In this document: piece after piece, positions 33,734 through 41,355 of the stretch | Numbering within the stretch: position 1 is the first letter of the stretch | Layout of the letters: each line of letters opens with the position of its first letter | From: Micromonospora aurantiaca ATCC 27029 | GTDB taxonomy: Bacteria; Actinomycetota; Actinomycetes; Mycobacteriales; Micromonosporaceae | Reading direction: 5' to 3' | DNA length: 64,000 bases | NCBI RefSeq assembly: GCF_000145235.1 | Contig: NC_014391.1 | Coordinates: 5,785,501 to 5,849,500, forward strand | Made by a program: the position numbers and the translations under genes | Notes under the pieces: model-generated | What the model was told of the DNA's origin: nothing | The model's database searches: none | Seen by the model: only the letters and a program-made list of their open reading frames with translations

Positions 33734-34135
33734 GTGGGTGAGGCGGAGTCGGAGCGGTGCGGACCGGACACGGCGGAGCAGGCGAGCGCCTGCACCGTGC
33801 GGGAGGCGCTGGACCGGGTCGGCGGCAAGTGGGCCATCGGCATCCTGATCGCCGCCTCGGCCGGCCCGGTCCGCTTCACCGAGCTGGAGCGCCGGGTGGA
33901 GGGGATCAGCCGCCGGATGCTCACGCTGACGCTGCGCAACCTGGAGCGGGACGGGCTGCTTCACCGGCACGTGCATCCCACGGTGCCGCCGAAGGTGGAG
34001 TACACCGCCACGCCGATGGCCCGGGAACTGTACGAGTCGCTGGTGGCGCTGACGAGCTGGGCGGAGCGGCACCGGGAGGCGATCAGCGCGGCCCGGGCCG
34101 AGTACGACCGCACACACGGCCGCCCACCGGCCTGA
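33734..34135 (+). CDS. HxlR-family transcriptional regulator
   Basis: 133 residues from the GTG at 33734. Winged helix of the HxlR type: LDRVGGKWAIGILIAA, FTELERRVEGISRRMLTLTLRNLERDGLL, and the wing VEYTATPMARELYESL. Two cysteines before the first helix (ERC and SAC) could respond to oxidants or electrophiles, as in HypR and QorR. Divergent from the LigD-type polymerase; the shared 90-nt region is its likely operator. Target not known. Confidence 0.88.
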   Translation: MGEAESERCGPDTAEQASACTVREALDRVGGKWAIGILIAASAGPVRFTELERRVEGISRRMLTLTLRNLERDGLLHRHVHPTVPPKVEYTATPMARELYESLVALTSWAERHREAISAARAEYDRTHGRPPA

Positions 34136-34177
34136 CCTGCGAAAACGGGTCGTTGTGGCGAACGCCACGCGCGCGAT

Positions 34178-34212
34178 CTGACCGATCGGTCAGCACCTGA
34201 CCGATCGGTCAG
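34178..34212. promoter_or_regulatory. Two identical TetR operators
   Basis: Perfect 16-bp palindrome CTGACCGATCGGTCAG occurs at 34178-34193 and again at 34197-34212, centres 19 nt apart, ending 2 nt before the first possible TetR start codon. Two adjacent dimer sites covering the promoter and start fit autorepression of the tetR-MMPL operon. Confidence 0.9.
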
Positions 34213-34214
34213 GC

Positions 34215-34772
34215 ATGCTGGAGGACATGGCGCGACCCACCACCGCCACCCACGACGAGCTGCTGGCCGCGGCCGCTCGCCGGTTCGCCGTCACCGGGTA
34301 CAAGGGCACCTCGCTGCAAGACATCGCCCGCGATGTCGGCTGCTCCAAGGCGACGGTGCTCTACCACTTCGCCAGCAAGGACGCCCTGCTCTGCGAGCTG
34401 ATGGCCCCGGCCATCACGATGCTGGAGGAGCTGGACGTCCGCATCGCCGCGCACACCGGCGCCGAGGCCCAACGCGTCGCCGCGGACGGCTTCGTCGACC
34501 TGGCGGTCCGCTTCCGCCGGGAGATCGCGCTGCTCCGGGGCGAGTTCCCCGATCTGCTCCAGCAGCCCGCGTTCGCCCACATCCAGCAGATCTCCGAACA
34601 ACTCATCGCCGCCTTCTCCGGCTTCTCCGACCGTCCGGAGGCACGCGTCGCGGCGCTCGTCGTGCTCGCCGGCATCGCCGAGACCTGCGGCGAGTTCCTG
34701 GACATCCCCGACGACCAGCTGCGACCCGCGCTGCTCGCCGTGGCGTACCGCGCGCTCGAAGTCACCACCTGA
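34215..34772 (+). CDS. TetR-family repressor of the MMPL operon
   Basis: 185 residues from ATG 34215; a second in-frame ATG at 34227, 3 nt after GGAGGAC, gives MARPTTATHDELL and is possible. N-terminal helix-turn-helix: LAAAARRFAVTGYKGTSLQ, IARDVGCSKATVLYHFASKDAL; the C-terminal ligand-binding part is helical and family-specific. Two perfect palindromic operators lie directly upstream and an MMPL transporter gene starts 27 nt downstream, so this is very likely a drug- or lipid-responsive repressor of that exporter. Confidence 0.93.
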   Translation: MLEDMARPTTATHDELLAAAARRFAVTGYKGTSLQDIARDVGCSKATVLYHFASKDALLCELMAPAITMLEELDVRIAAHTGAEAQRVAADGFVDLAVRFRREIALLRGEFPDLLQQPAFAHIQQISEQLIAAFSGFSDRPEARVAALVVLAGIAETCGEFLDIPDDQLRPALLAVAYRALEVTT

Positions 34773-34799
34773 TCCGAACCCCGAGGACAAGGAAGGTCC

Positions 34800-36980
34800 A
34801 TGGCGACCCTGCTGTACCGGCTCGGCCGGGCATCCCTGCGCCGGCGGCGACTCGTCGCCGTCGTCTGGCTCGTCGTACTCGTCGGACTCGGCCTGGCCGC
34901 GGCCACGCTGAGGGGCCCGACGGCGAGCAACTTCACCATGCCGGGCACCGAGTCGCAGAAGGCGATCGACCTGCTCGCCGACCGCTTCCCGGCGGCCAGC
35001 GGCGCCACCGGCACGATCGCGATCAAGGCGCCGCAGGACGGCGCGCTGACCTCACCCGACGGACAGGCGGTGGTCAAGCAGGTCACGCAGGAGGCGGCCA
35101 CGCTCCCGGGCGTGGTCGGCGCGGTCGACCCGTACCAGGCGCAGGCGCTCACCCCGGACGGCCGGTACGCGCTGATCCAGGTGCAGTTCGCCGGCGGCGC
35201 GGACGAGGTGACCGACGAGCAGCGCGACGCGTACGAGAAGGTCGGCGCGCAGGCCGAGGCGCAGGGCTGGCAGATCGCCCCCGGCGGCGAGGTGCTCAAC
35301 GGTGAGCCGGAGGTCGGCTCGACCGAGGCGATCGGCGTGCTGGTCGCGGCGATCGTCCTGGTGATCACGTTCGGCTCGCTCGTGGCGGCCGGGATGACCA
35401 TGCTGAACGCGCTCATCGGCGTCGGCGTCGGCATGGCCGGTCTGTTCGCGCTCAGCGGCGCGGTCGAGCTGACCAGCACCGCGCCGATCCTGGCGCTGAT
35501 GCTCGGCCTCGCGGTCGGCATCGACTACTCGCTGTTCATCACCTCCCGGCACCGGCAGAACCTGCTCGACGGGCTCTCCCCGGAGGAGGCGGTCGGCCGT
35601 GCGGTCGGCACCGCCGGCTCGGCTGTGGTCTTCGCCGGCGCGACGGTCGTGGTGGCGCTCGCCGGCCTTGCCGTGGTGGGCATCCCGTTCCTCACCGTGA
35701 TGGGCCTGGCCGCCGCCGGCACCGTCACAGTGGCCGTGCTGGTGGCGATCACGCTGGCTCCGGCGCTGCTCGGCTTCGCCGGACACAAGGTGCTGCCGCG
35801 CAAGCTGCGTGACCGCAAGGCGGTCGAGGACCCGACCACCGGCTCGGAGGACCGCTCCGGCTTCGGATTCCGCTGGGCGCGGTGGGTGACCAGACTGCGC
35901 ATCCCGGTGATCCTGGTCGGCCTGCTCGGCCTCGGCCTGCTCGCGATCCCGGCCCAGGACATGCGCCTGGCGCTGCCGGACGCCTCCGCCGCCGCCGAGG
36001 GCACCCCGGCCCGGGTCAGCAGCGATCTGATCCGCGAGGGCTTCGGCCCCGGCTTCACCGGCCGGCTCGCGGTCGTGGTGACCGCCGACTCGCCGCAGGC
36101 CACCCAGGCCGCCATCCCGCAGGTGACCGCGCTGGTCCAGAAGACCGACGGGGTGCTGGCCGTGGCCCCGCCGCAGGTCGACCCGTCGGGGCGTACCGCG
36201 CTGATCGGGGTGATCCCGAAGACCGGGCCGACCGAGGAGGCCACCGAGACGGTGGTGCACGACATCCGCAAGCAGGTGTCGGGCATCCAGAACGCCGACG
36301 TGCTGCTCACCGGCGTCACCGCTGTCGGCATCGACGTGTCGGAGAAGCTCTCCGACGCGCTGCCGGTCTACCTGCTGCTGGTGGTGGGCCTGTCGATCCT
36401 GCTGCTGATGCTGGTGTTCCGGTCGATCCTGGTGCCGGTCAAGGCGGCGCTGGGCTTCCTGCTCACCGTGGCGGCCACGTTCGGCATCACCGTGGCGGTG
36501 TTCCAGCAGGGCCACCTGGCCGACCTGGTCGGCCTGGACACCCCGGCCCCGCTGGTCAGCTTCCTGCCGATCCTGCTCATCGGCATCCTGTTCGGCCTGG
36601 CCATGGACTACGAGGTCTTCCTGGTCTCCCGGATGCGCGAGGACTTCGTGCACGGCGACACCGCCCAGCAGGCCACCATCAACGGCATGGGGCACGGCGC
36701 CCGGGTGGTCACCGCCGCCGCGCTCATCATGATCTCGGTGTTCGGCGGCTTCGTCTTCCTGGAGGACCCGATCATCAAGTCGATGGGCTTCGCGCTCGCG
36801 ATCGGTGTCGCCATCGACGCGTTCGTGGTCCGGATGACGATCGTGCCGGCGGTGATGTCGCTGCTGAACAACGCCGCATGGTGGCTGCCGCGCTGGCTGA
36901 ACAAGATCCTGCCCAACGTGGACGTCGAGGGTGAGGGCCTGCGCGCCCACCTCGCCGAGAAGCAGCACGCGAACGTGTGA
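34800..36980 (+). CDS. MMPL/RND-family membrane transporter
   Basis: 726 residues, about 12 membrane helices in two halves. The first half has LTSTAPILALMLGLAVGIDYSLF with the GIDYSLF motif; the second has LIGILFGLAMDYEVFLVSRM. The paired DY motifs are the proton-relay signature of MmpL proteins. N-terminus RRRRLVAVVWLVVLVGLGL starts the first helix. ATG at 34800 with AAGGAAGG. Second gene of the tetR operon. It probably exports a lipid or amphiphilic drug; the substrate is not shown. A strong terminator follows. Confidence 0.92.
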   Translation: MATLLYRLGRASLRRRRLVAVVWLVVLVGLGLAAATLRGPTASNFTMPGTESQKAIDLLADRFPAASGATGTIAIKAPQDGALTSPDGQAVVKQVTQEAATLPGVVGAVDPYQAQALTPDGRYALIQVQFAGGADEVTDEQRDAYEKVGAQAEAQGWQIAPGGEVLNGEPEVGSTEAIGVLVAAIVLVITFGSLVAAGMTMLNALIGVGVGMAGLFALSGAVELTSTAPILALMLGLAVGIDYSLFITSRHRQNLLDGLSPEEAVGRAVGTAGSAVVFAGATVVVALAGLAVVGIPFLTVMGLAAAGTVTVAVLVAITLAPALLGFAGHKVLPRKLRDRKAVEDPTTGSEDRSGFGFRWARWVTRLRIPVILVGLLGLGLLAIPAQDMRLALPDASAAAEGTPARVSSDLIREGFGPGFTGRLAVVVTADSPQATQAAIPQVTALVQKTDGVLAVAPPQVDPSGRTALIGVIPKTGPTEEATETVVHDIRKQVSGIQNADVLLTGVTAVGIDVSEKLSDALPVYLLLVVGLSILLLMLVFRSILVPVKAALGFLLTVAATFGITVAVFQQGHLADLVGLDTPAPLVSFLPILLIGILFGLAMDYEVFLVSRMREDFVHGDTAQQATINGMGHGARVVTAAALIMISVFGGFVFLEDPIIKSMGFALAIGVAIDAFVVRMTIVPAVMSLLNNAAWWLPRWLNKILPNVDVEGEGLRAHLAEKQHANV

Positions 36981-36985
36981 TCCGC

Positions 36986-37015
36986 ACGGGTGGGGCCCCG
37001 CGGGGCCCCACCCGT
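36986..37015. terminator. Two-way terminator between MMPL and esterase genes
   Basis: Perfect palindrome: ACGGGTGGGGCCCC (36986-36999) with GGGGCCCCACCCGT (37002-37015), only GC between. It lies 6 nt after the MMPL stop; its far end touches the stop codon of the convergent esterase gene. Confidence 0.9.
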
Positions 37016-38271
37016 CACACACCCGCCGGATACGTCTCCATCTCACCGGGCGTGACGCACGTCGGCAGCGGGTGCAGCGCTGTGGCCTCGTCGCACCAGA
37101 TGAACGCGTCGTAGCGTTCACCCAGCCGGGTCGGCACGTAGTTGCCCCAGGACTCGAAGCTCGGGTCGTACACCACCCCGATGGCCCGGTGGTCCGCCTC
37201 GCCGGTCACCCATTCCGGCTGGTCGTCGCCGCCGAAGACCAGCACCGCCCGGTCCGGCATCAGCTCGTGCAGCCGATGCTCCACCGAGCCCTCCCGCGCC
37301 GGTGGGACCACCATCGTCTCGGCCGGTGAGCCCCAGCGCGGCGCGGCCACCACGCTGCCGCGCCAGCTGCCGAAGCCGATCAGCGCCACCGCGTCCCGGC
37401 CGTGCCGTTCCCGGCCGAGCTGCCCGATGTTGACCATGCCGTCCGCCGCCATGTCGGTGGCCCGGGCATCGCCGACGTGCGTGTTGTGCGCCCACACGAT
37501 GCCCCGCGAGCCCGGCCCGTATCGGTCGAGCAGCCGGTCGAGCGTGTCGGCCATGTGGACGTCGCGGACGTTCCACGACTCGGGGCCGCCGCCGACCATG
37601 GCCCGGTAGTACCGCTCCGCGCCGGCCACCACCTCCGCGTTCTGCCAGGCCGAGAAGCGGTCCGGGCCGTCCGTGGCGGCCTGTTCCCGGGTACGCGCCA
37701 ACAGCCGGACCACCTCCTCCTCGCACCGGGCGGAGACGAACCGGCTGGCCATCCCGTACTCCTCGGCCCGTTTGCCGTACGGCTCGAAGCAGCGGTACGC
37801 CTCCTGGGCCGCCTCCAGCGAGGCCGGATCCTCCTCACCGAGGTAGTCGAAGATGGCCTGCATCGACTCCCAGAGGGAATACACGTCCAGCCCGTGGAAG
37901 CCGGCCCGCTCCCCCTCGGGGCGTTCCAGGTTCCACGCCCGCAGCCAGCGGCAGAAGCGGGCCACCTCGGCGTTCGCCCACATCCAGGTGGGCCAGCGTT
38001 CGAACCGTTCCAGCGCGGCGAGCGGATCGGCCGGCCCGTCCGGCGCGCCCACCACCGACCGGTGCACCCGGTCGCAGTCCGGCCAGTCCCCCTCCACCGC
38101 CACGAAGTCGAACCCCTGTTCGGCGATGAGCCGCCGGGTCAACTGCTCCCGCAGCCGGTAGTAGTCGTAGCTGCCGTGCGTCGCCTCGCCGATCATCACC
38201 ACCCGGGCGTCCCGCACGCGGTCCAGCAAGGGGTCGAAGTCGCTCGGCGCGCCGAGCCGCTGTACCAGCAT
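37015..38271 (-). CDS. Erythromycin-esterase-like protein
   Basis: 418 residues of the Ere/SucRP family. Motifs: VVMIGEATHGSYDYYRL near the start, AVEGDWPDCDRVHR, and IVWAHNTHVGDARATDM, the usual positions of the catalytic His and Glu of EreB/EreC. The C-terminus is complete. Members include macrolide esterases, but most chromosomal ones have unknown substrates, so resistance is only a possibility. ATG start at 38271. Stands alone on its strand between the MMPL terminator and a divergent DUF2795 gene. Confidence 0.88.
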   Translation of the reverse strand: MLVQRLGAPSDFDPLLDRVRDARVVMIGEATHGSYDYYRLREQLTRRLIAEQGFDFVAVEGDWPDCDRVHRSVVGAPDGPADPLAALERFERWPTWMWANAEVARFCRWLRAWNLERPEGERAGFHGLDVYSLWESMQAIFDYLGEEDPASLEAAQEAYRCFEPYGKRAEEYGMASRFVSARCEEEVVRLLARTREQAATDGPDRFSAWQNAEVVAGAERYYRAMVGGGPESWNVRDVHMADTLDRLLDRYGPGSRGIVWAHNTHVGDARATDMAADGMVNIGQLGRERHGRDAVALIGFGSWRGSVVAAPRWGSPAETMVVPPAREGSVEHRLHELMPDRAVLVFGGDDQPEWVTGEADHRAIGVVYDPSFESWGNYVPTRLGERYDAFIWCDEATALHPLPTCVTPGEMETYPAGV

Positions 38272-38393
38272 GTCAGCGGCTACCCGGGGCCCGCCGGGAC
38301 AAACCGCCGCCGCTGGGTCCGGCGGGCGTACGGCGGACCCGGGCCGTACCCGCCGGCGGGCATGGTGCCGGGCTCAGTGGGTAGCCGGGCGGC

Positions 38394-38591
38394 ATGACCG
38401 TCACCGGTGCGCAGTTGCGGGAGTTCCTGGCCGGGCTCGACTACCCGGTCTCGCGGGAGGACCTGGTCCGCTGGGGCCAGGAGAACGGCGCCGACACCGA
38501 GGCGCTGCAGGCGCTGCGGTCCCTGCCGGCCGAGGAGTTCCACACCCCCACCGAGCTGGGCGAGGCGCTGGTCACGCTGGCCGACGCCTGA
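38394..38591 (+). CDS. DUF2795 small protein
   Basis: 65 residues, hydrophilic, no membrane segment. QLREFLAGLDYPVSREDLVRWGQENGAD and LRSLPAEEFHTPTELGEAL are the DUF2795 pattern, a small helical domain common in actinobacteria with unknown role. ATG at 38394; no strong Shine-Dalgarno. It converges on the oxidoreductase gene, with the palindromic repeat copy B between the two stops. Confidence 0.8.
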   Translation: MTVTGAQLREFLAGLDYPVSREDLVRWGQENGADTEALQALRSLPAEEFHTPTELGEALVTLADA

Positions 38592-38601
38592 CCGGTGGGT
38601 G

Positions 38602-38653
38602 TTAAGCGGGGGCCCCTCCTCTACCGGAGGCGTTAAGAAGGGGCCCTTCCTTA
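38602..38653 (-). repeat. 52-bp palindromic intergenic repeat, copy B
   Basis: Reverse complement of copy A; identical to it over the last 34 positions (core plus GGGGCCCCCGCTTAA end). Read on the minus strand it begins TAAGGAAGGGCCCC, and its first three bases (38651-38653) are the TAA stop codon of the Gfo/Idh/MocA gene. It fills the gap between two convergent genes. Confidence 0.88.
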
Positions 38654-39547
38654 CATCTCGACGGTGCGGCCCTGGGCGCGGGCGGTCTGCGCGGCGTCCA
38701 GCACCGCCACCACCTCGCGGCCGAACCGCACGTCGCAGCGGTGGTCGCGGGTGCCGGCGTCGACCTCCTCCAGCAACTGGTCGAGCGCGGCGCCGAACGC
38801 CTGGAGCGCGCTGCCGTCGCCGGGCGGGACGGTCTCGGTGCCGTTCTCGCCGAAGAAGACGAAATCCCGGGTGACCGCCTCGGACGGCGCGTCCAGGGTG
38901 AGCGAGAGCGAACTGGTCGCGCCGCCGTCGTGGGTGAGCAGCAGGTGCACCAGGCCGCTCGGGCCGTCCATCGCGGCGACCCGGGTGACCCGGCCGAGCA
39001 CCGGCAGGATCAGCGACAACGCGTGCGGGCCGATGTCCCAGAGCGCGCCGCGCTCCCGCCGCCAGGTCGAGTCGCCGTACGGGTTCCCGGGCTGGAAGAT
39101 CGACGCGAACATGGTGGCGCGGGCGTGCTGCCAGCCGCCGGCCGCCGCGGTCGAGGCGAGGAAACCGGTGACGTTCGGGTGGAAGCGCTGGGTGAAGAAG
39201 ACCACCGACGCCACCCCGGACGCCTGCGCCGCGTCGACCACCCGGTCGGCGTCGGCGAGGTCGAGCGCCAGCGGCTTGTCCAGCAGCAGGTGCCGCCCGG
39301 CGGTGGCCGCCCGCACGGCGATGTCGGCCTGCACGTCCGGCGGGAGCGCCACGGCGACCGCGTCGCAGGCGTCGATGAGCGCGTCGACGTCGGTGAAGGC
39401 CGGTACGCCGTGCCGGGTGGCCAGTTCCTCCGCCTTCGCCGGGTTGCGCCCCCAGACGCCGGCGAGCCGTGCCCGCGGGTGCGCCTCGATGGCCGCGGCG
39501 TGCGTCTCCGCCGCCCAGTAACCCGTGCCGAACAACCCGAACCGCAC
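38651..39547 (-). CDS. Gfo/Idh/MocA-family oxidoreductase
   Basis: 298 residues. N-terminal NAD(P)-binding fold with FGLFGTGYWAAETHAAAI; LLLDKPLALDLADAD holds the catalytic Lys (the usual EKP is DKP here); the C-terminal domain has WDIGPHALSLILPVLGRV, with the substrate-site His. Substrate is probably a sugar or cyclitol, not defined by sequence. ATG at 39547. The final TAA is provided by the palindromic repeat copy B. Divergent from a pair of membrane-protein genes, with 125 nt between. Confidence 0.9.
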   Translation of the reverse strand: MRFGLFGTGYWAAETHAAAIEAHPRARLAGVWGRNPAKAEELATRHGVPAFTDVDALIDACDAVAVALPPDVQADIAVRAATAGRHLLLDKPLALDLADADRVVDAAQASGVASVVFFTQRFHPNVTGFLASTAAAGGWQHARATMFASIFQPGNPYGDSTWRRERGALWDIGPHALSLILPVLGRVTRVAAMDGPSGLVHLLLTHDGGATSSLSLTLDAPSEAVTRDFVFFGENGTETVPPGDGSALQAFGAALDQLLEEVDAGTRDHRCDVRFGREVVAVLDAAQTARAQGRTVEM

Positions 39548-39672
39548 CCCGGCCCCCTGCCGTCGACGTCCGCCACCGGCGTACGCCGGGACCGTGATCC
39601 ACGCTAGTCCCCCGGCCCGTCCGGCGCGCCCCGACCCGGCGGGCGAGCCGCTACTACACCGGTTAGTAGGCT

Positions 39673-40095
39673 GTGCCGGTGAACGACACCGTGTCGACGA
39701 CCAGCGCGGCGGCCGCCTCCGCCTCCCCGGTGGACGGGCCGCTCGCCACGGTCGCGATCGTGATCTCGCTGGCGCTCGCCGTCTGGGCCCTGGTGGCGGC
39801 GGTACGCCACCGGCCGCCGGACCGGATCCAGTTCGTCGGCCTGGCCGTGCTGGAGGTGGCGCTGCTCGCGCTCACCGTGACGGCAATCGTCGCGCTCGGC
39901 GGCGGGGAGCGGCCGGGTGAGCCGGGCGCGTTCTTCGGCTACCTGGCGACGCTCGTCTGCCTGCCGCCGCTGGCCTGGGTGCTGGCCCGGATGGAGCCGA
40001 CCCGCTGGGGCTCGGGCATCGTCTGCGCGATCTGCCTGGTCACGCCCGTGGTGGCGGTACGGCTCCAGCAGACCTGGGAGGTCCTCGGTGGCTGA
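39673..40095 (+). CDS. Four-helix membrane protein
   Basis: 140 residues from GTG 39673 (GTG 39679 also possible). Four hydrophobic segments: ATVAIVISLALAVWALVAAV, IQFVGLAVLEVALLALTVTAIVAL, ATLVCLPPLAWVLA, VCAICLVTPVVAVRL. I do not recognise a named function; similar pairs of small membrane proteins occur in actinobacteria. Overlaps the next gene by 8 nt, so translation is coupled. The start lies close to a CTACTACACCGGTTAGTAGG stretch, which may carry the promoter. Confidence 0.75.
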   Translation: MPVNDTVSTTSAAAASASPVDGPLATVAIVISLALAVWALVAAVRHRPPDRIQFVGLAVLEVALLALTVTAIVALGGGERPGEPGAFFGYLATLVCLPPLAWVLARMEPTRWGSGIVCAICLVTPVVAVRLQQTWEVLGG

Positions 40096-40510
40096 CACCA
40101 CGACCGCGCACGAGCAGCGCGCCACCAACCGCGGCCCGGGACGGCTGCTGATCGCCGTCTACATCGTCTTCGCCATCGCCGCGACCTCGCGGGCCGGCTT
40201 GCAGATCGCCACGAAGTTCGACGAGGCGCCGGTGGCGTACCTGCTCTCCGCGCTCGCCGCGCTGATCTACATCGTGGCGGCGGTCGGGCTGGCCCGCGCC
40301 GGGCACACCGGCCGCCGGGTCGCGCTCGCCTGCTGCACAGTCGAACTGGTCGGGGTGCTCGGCGTGGGCGTGCTGAGCATCGCCGACAAGGAGCTGTTCC
40401 CGGACGAGACGGTGTGGTCCGACTTCGGCAGCGGCTACGGCTACGTGCCGCTGGTGCTGCCGGTGCTCGGCCTGTTCTGGCTCTGGCGCACCCGGCGCGA
40501 CCCCGCCTGA
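40088..40510 (+). CDS. Four-helix membrane protein, coupled partner
   Basis: 140 residues from GTG 40088, preceded by GGGAGG. Four hydrophobic segments: LLIAVYIVFAIAATSRA, YLLSALAALIYIVAAVGLA, VALACCTVELVGVLGVGVLSI, YVPLVLPVLGLFWLWRTRR. The last two are joined by an acidic loop (DKELFPDETVWSD). Overlaps the upstream membrane-protein gene by 8 nt; the two may form a complex. Function unknown. Converges on the SDR gene with a 25-nt gap. Confidence 0.78.
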   Translation: MADTTTAHEQRATNRGPGRLLIAVYIVFAIAATSRAGLQIATKFDEAPVAYLLSALAALIYIVAAVGLARAGHTGRRVALACCTVELVGVLGVGVLSIADKELFPDETVWSDFGSGYGYVPLVLPVLGLFWLWRTRRDPA

Positions 40511-40535
40511 GCGGGCCCGCGCCGGGTGGGGCCGG

Positions 40536-41294
40536 TCAGTCCTTCGGGCCGCCGGCGACGTAGATGACCTGGCCGGAGACGAAGGACGCGCCCTCGCTGG
40601 CCAGGAACGAGATGGTGTGCGCGACGTCCTCCGGACGGCCGGGACGGCGTACCGGGATCTCGGCGGCGGCGTGCTTCTGGAGATCGTCGAAGTCGACCTT
40701 CATCCGCGCCGCGGTCGCCGCGGTCATGTCGGTGACGATGAAGCCCGGCGCGACCGCGTTGACGGTCACCCCGAACGGGCCCAGCTCGATCGCCAGCGTC
40801 TTGGTGAAGCCTTGGAGGCCGGCCTTGGCGGCCGAGTAGTTGGCCTGGCCCCGGTTGCCGAGCGCGGAGGTGCTGGACAGGTTGACGATCCGGCCCCACT
40901 TCGCCTCGACCATGTGCTTCTGCGCGGCCTGGCTGAACAGGAACGCCCCGCGCAGGTGCACGCCCATGACCGTGTCCCAGTCGCCCTCGGTCATCTTGAA
41001 CAGCAGGTTGTCGCGCAGCACACCGGCGTTGTTGACGAGCACTGTCGGCGCGCCCAGTTCGGCGGCGATCCGTTCCACGGCGGCCTCGACCTGGGCCCGG
41101 TCGGACACGTCGGCGCCGACGCCGAGAGCCCGGCCGCCGGCCGAGCCGATGGCGTCCACCGTCTCCTTGGTGGCGGACTCGTCGATGTCGACCACGGCGA
41201 CGGCCATGCCGTCGGCCGCCAGCCGGCGGGCGGTCGCCGCCCCGATGCCGCGCGCGGCTCCGGTGACGATGGCGACGCGGGGCTCCTCCGACAT
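40536..41294 (-). CDS. SDR oxidoreductase, FabG-like
   Basis: 252 residues, short-chain dehydrogenase fold. NADP-binding TGAARGIG (11-18), NNAG (88-91), catalytic S140, Y153 and K157 in the right spacing. The Asn that completes the FabG tetrad is His (VHLRGAF). It could be a 3-oxoacyl-ACP reductase or a hydroxyacyl-CoA or steroid-type dehydrogenase; the lone setting does not decide. ATG at 41294 with GGGAGG upstream. No other fatty-acid genes lie nearby. Confidence 0.88.
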   Translation of the reverse strand: MSEEPRVAIVTGAARGIGAATARRLAADGMAVAVVDIDESATKETVDAIGSAGGRALGVGADVSDRAQVEAAVERIAAELGAPTVLVNNAGVLRDNLLFKMTEGDWDTVMGVHLRGAFLFSQAAQKHMVEAKWGRIVNLSSTSALGNRGQANYSAAKAGLQGFTKTLAIELGPFGVTVNAVAPGFIVTDMTAATAARMKVDFDDLQKHAAAEIPVRRPGRPEDVAHTISFLASEGASFVSGQVIYVAGGPKD

Positions 41295-41355
41295 GCTTAC
41301 CTCCCGGTAACTTGTGGCTCGATCGAAGGAGCTTAACCCGCCGGTACGCCGCCCC

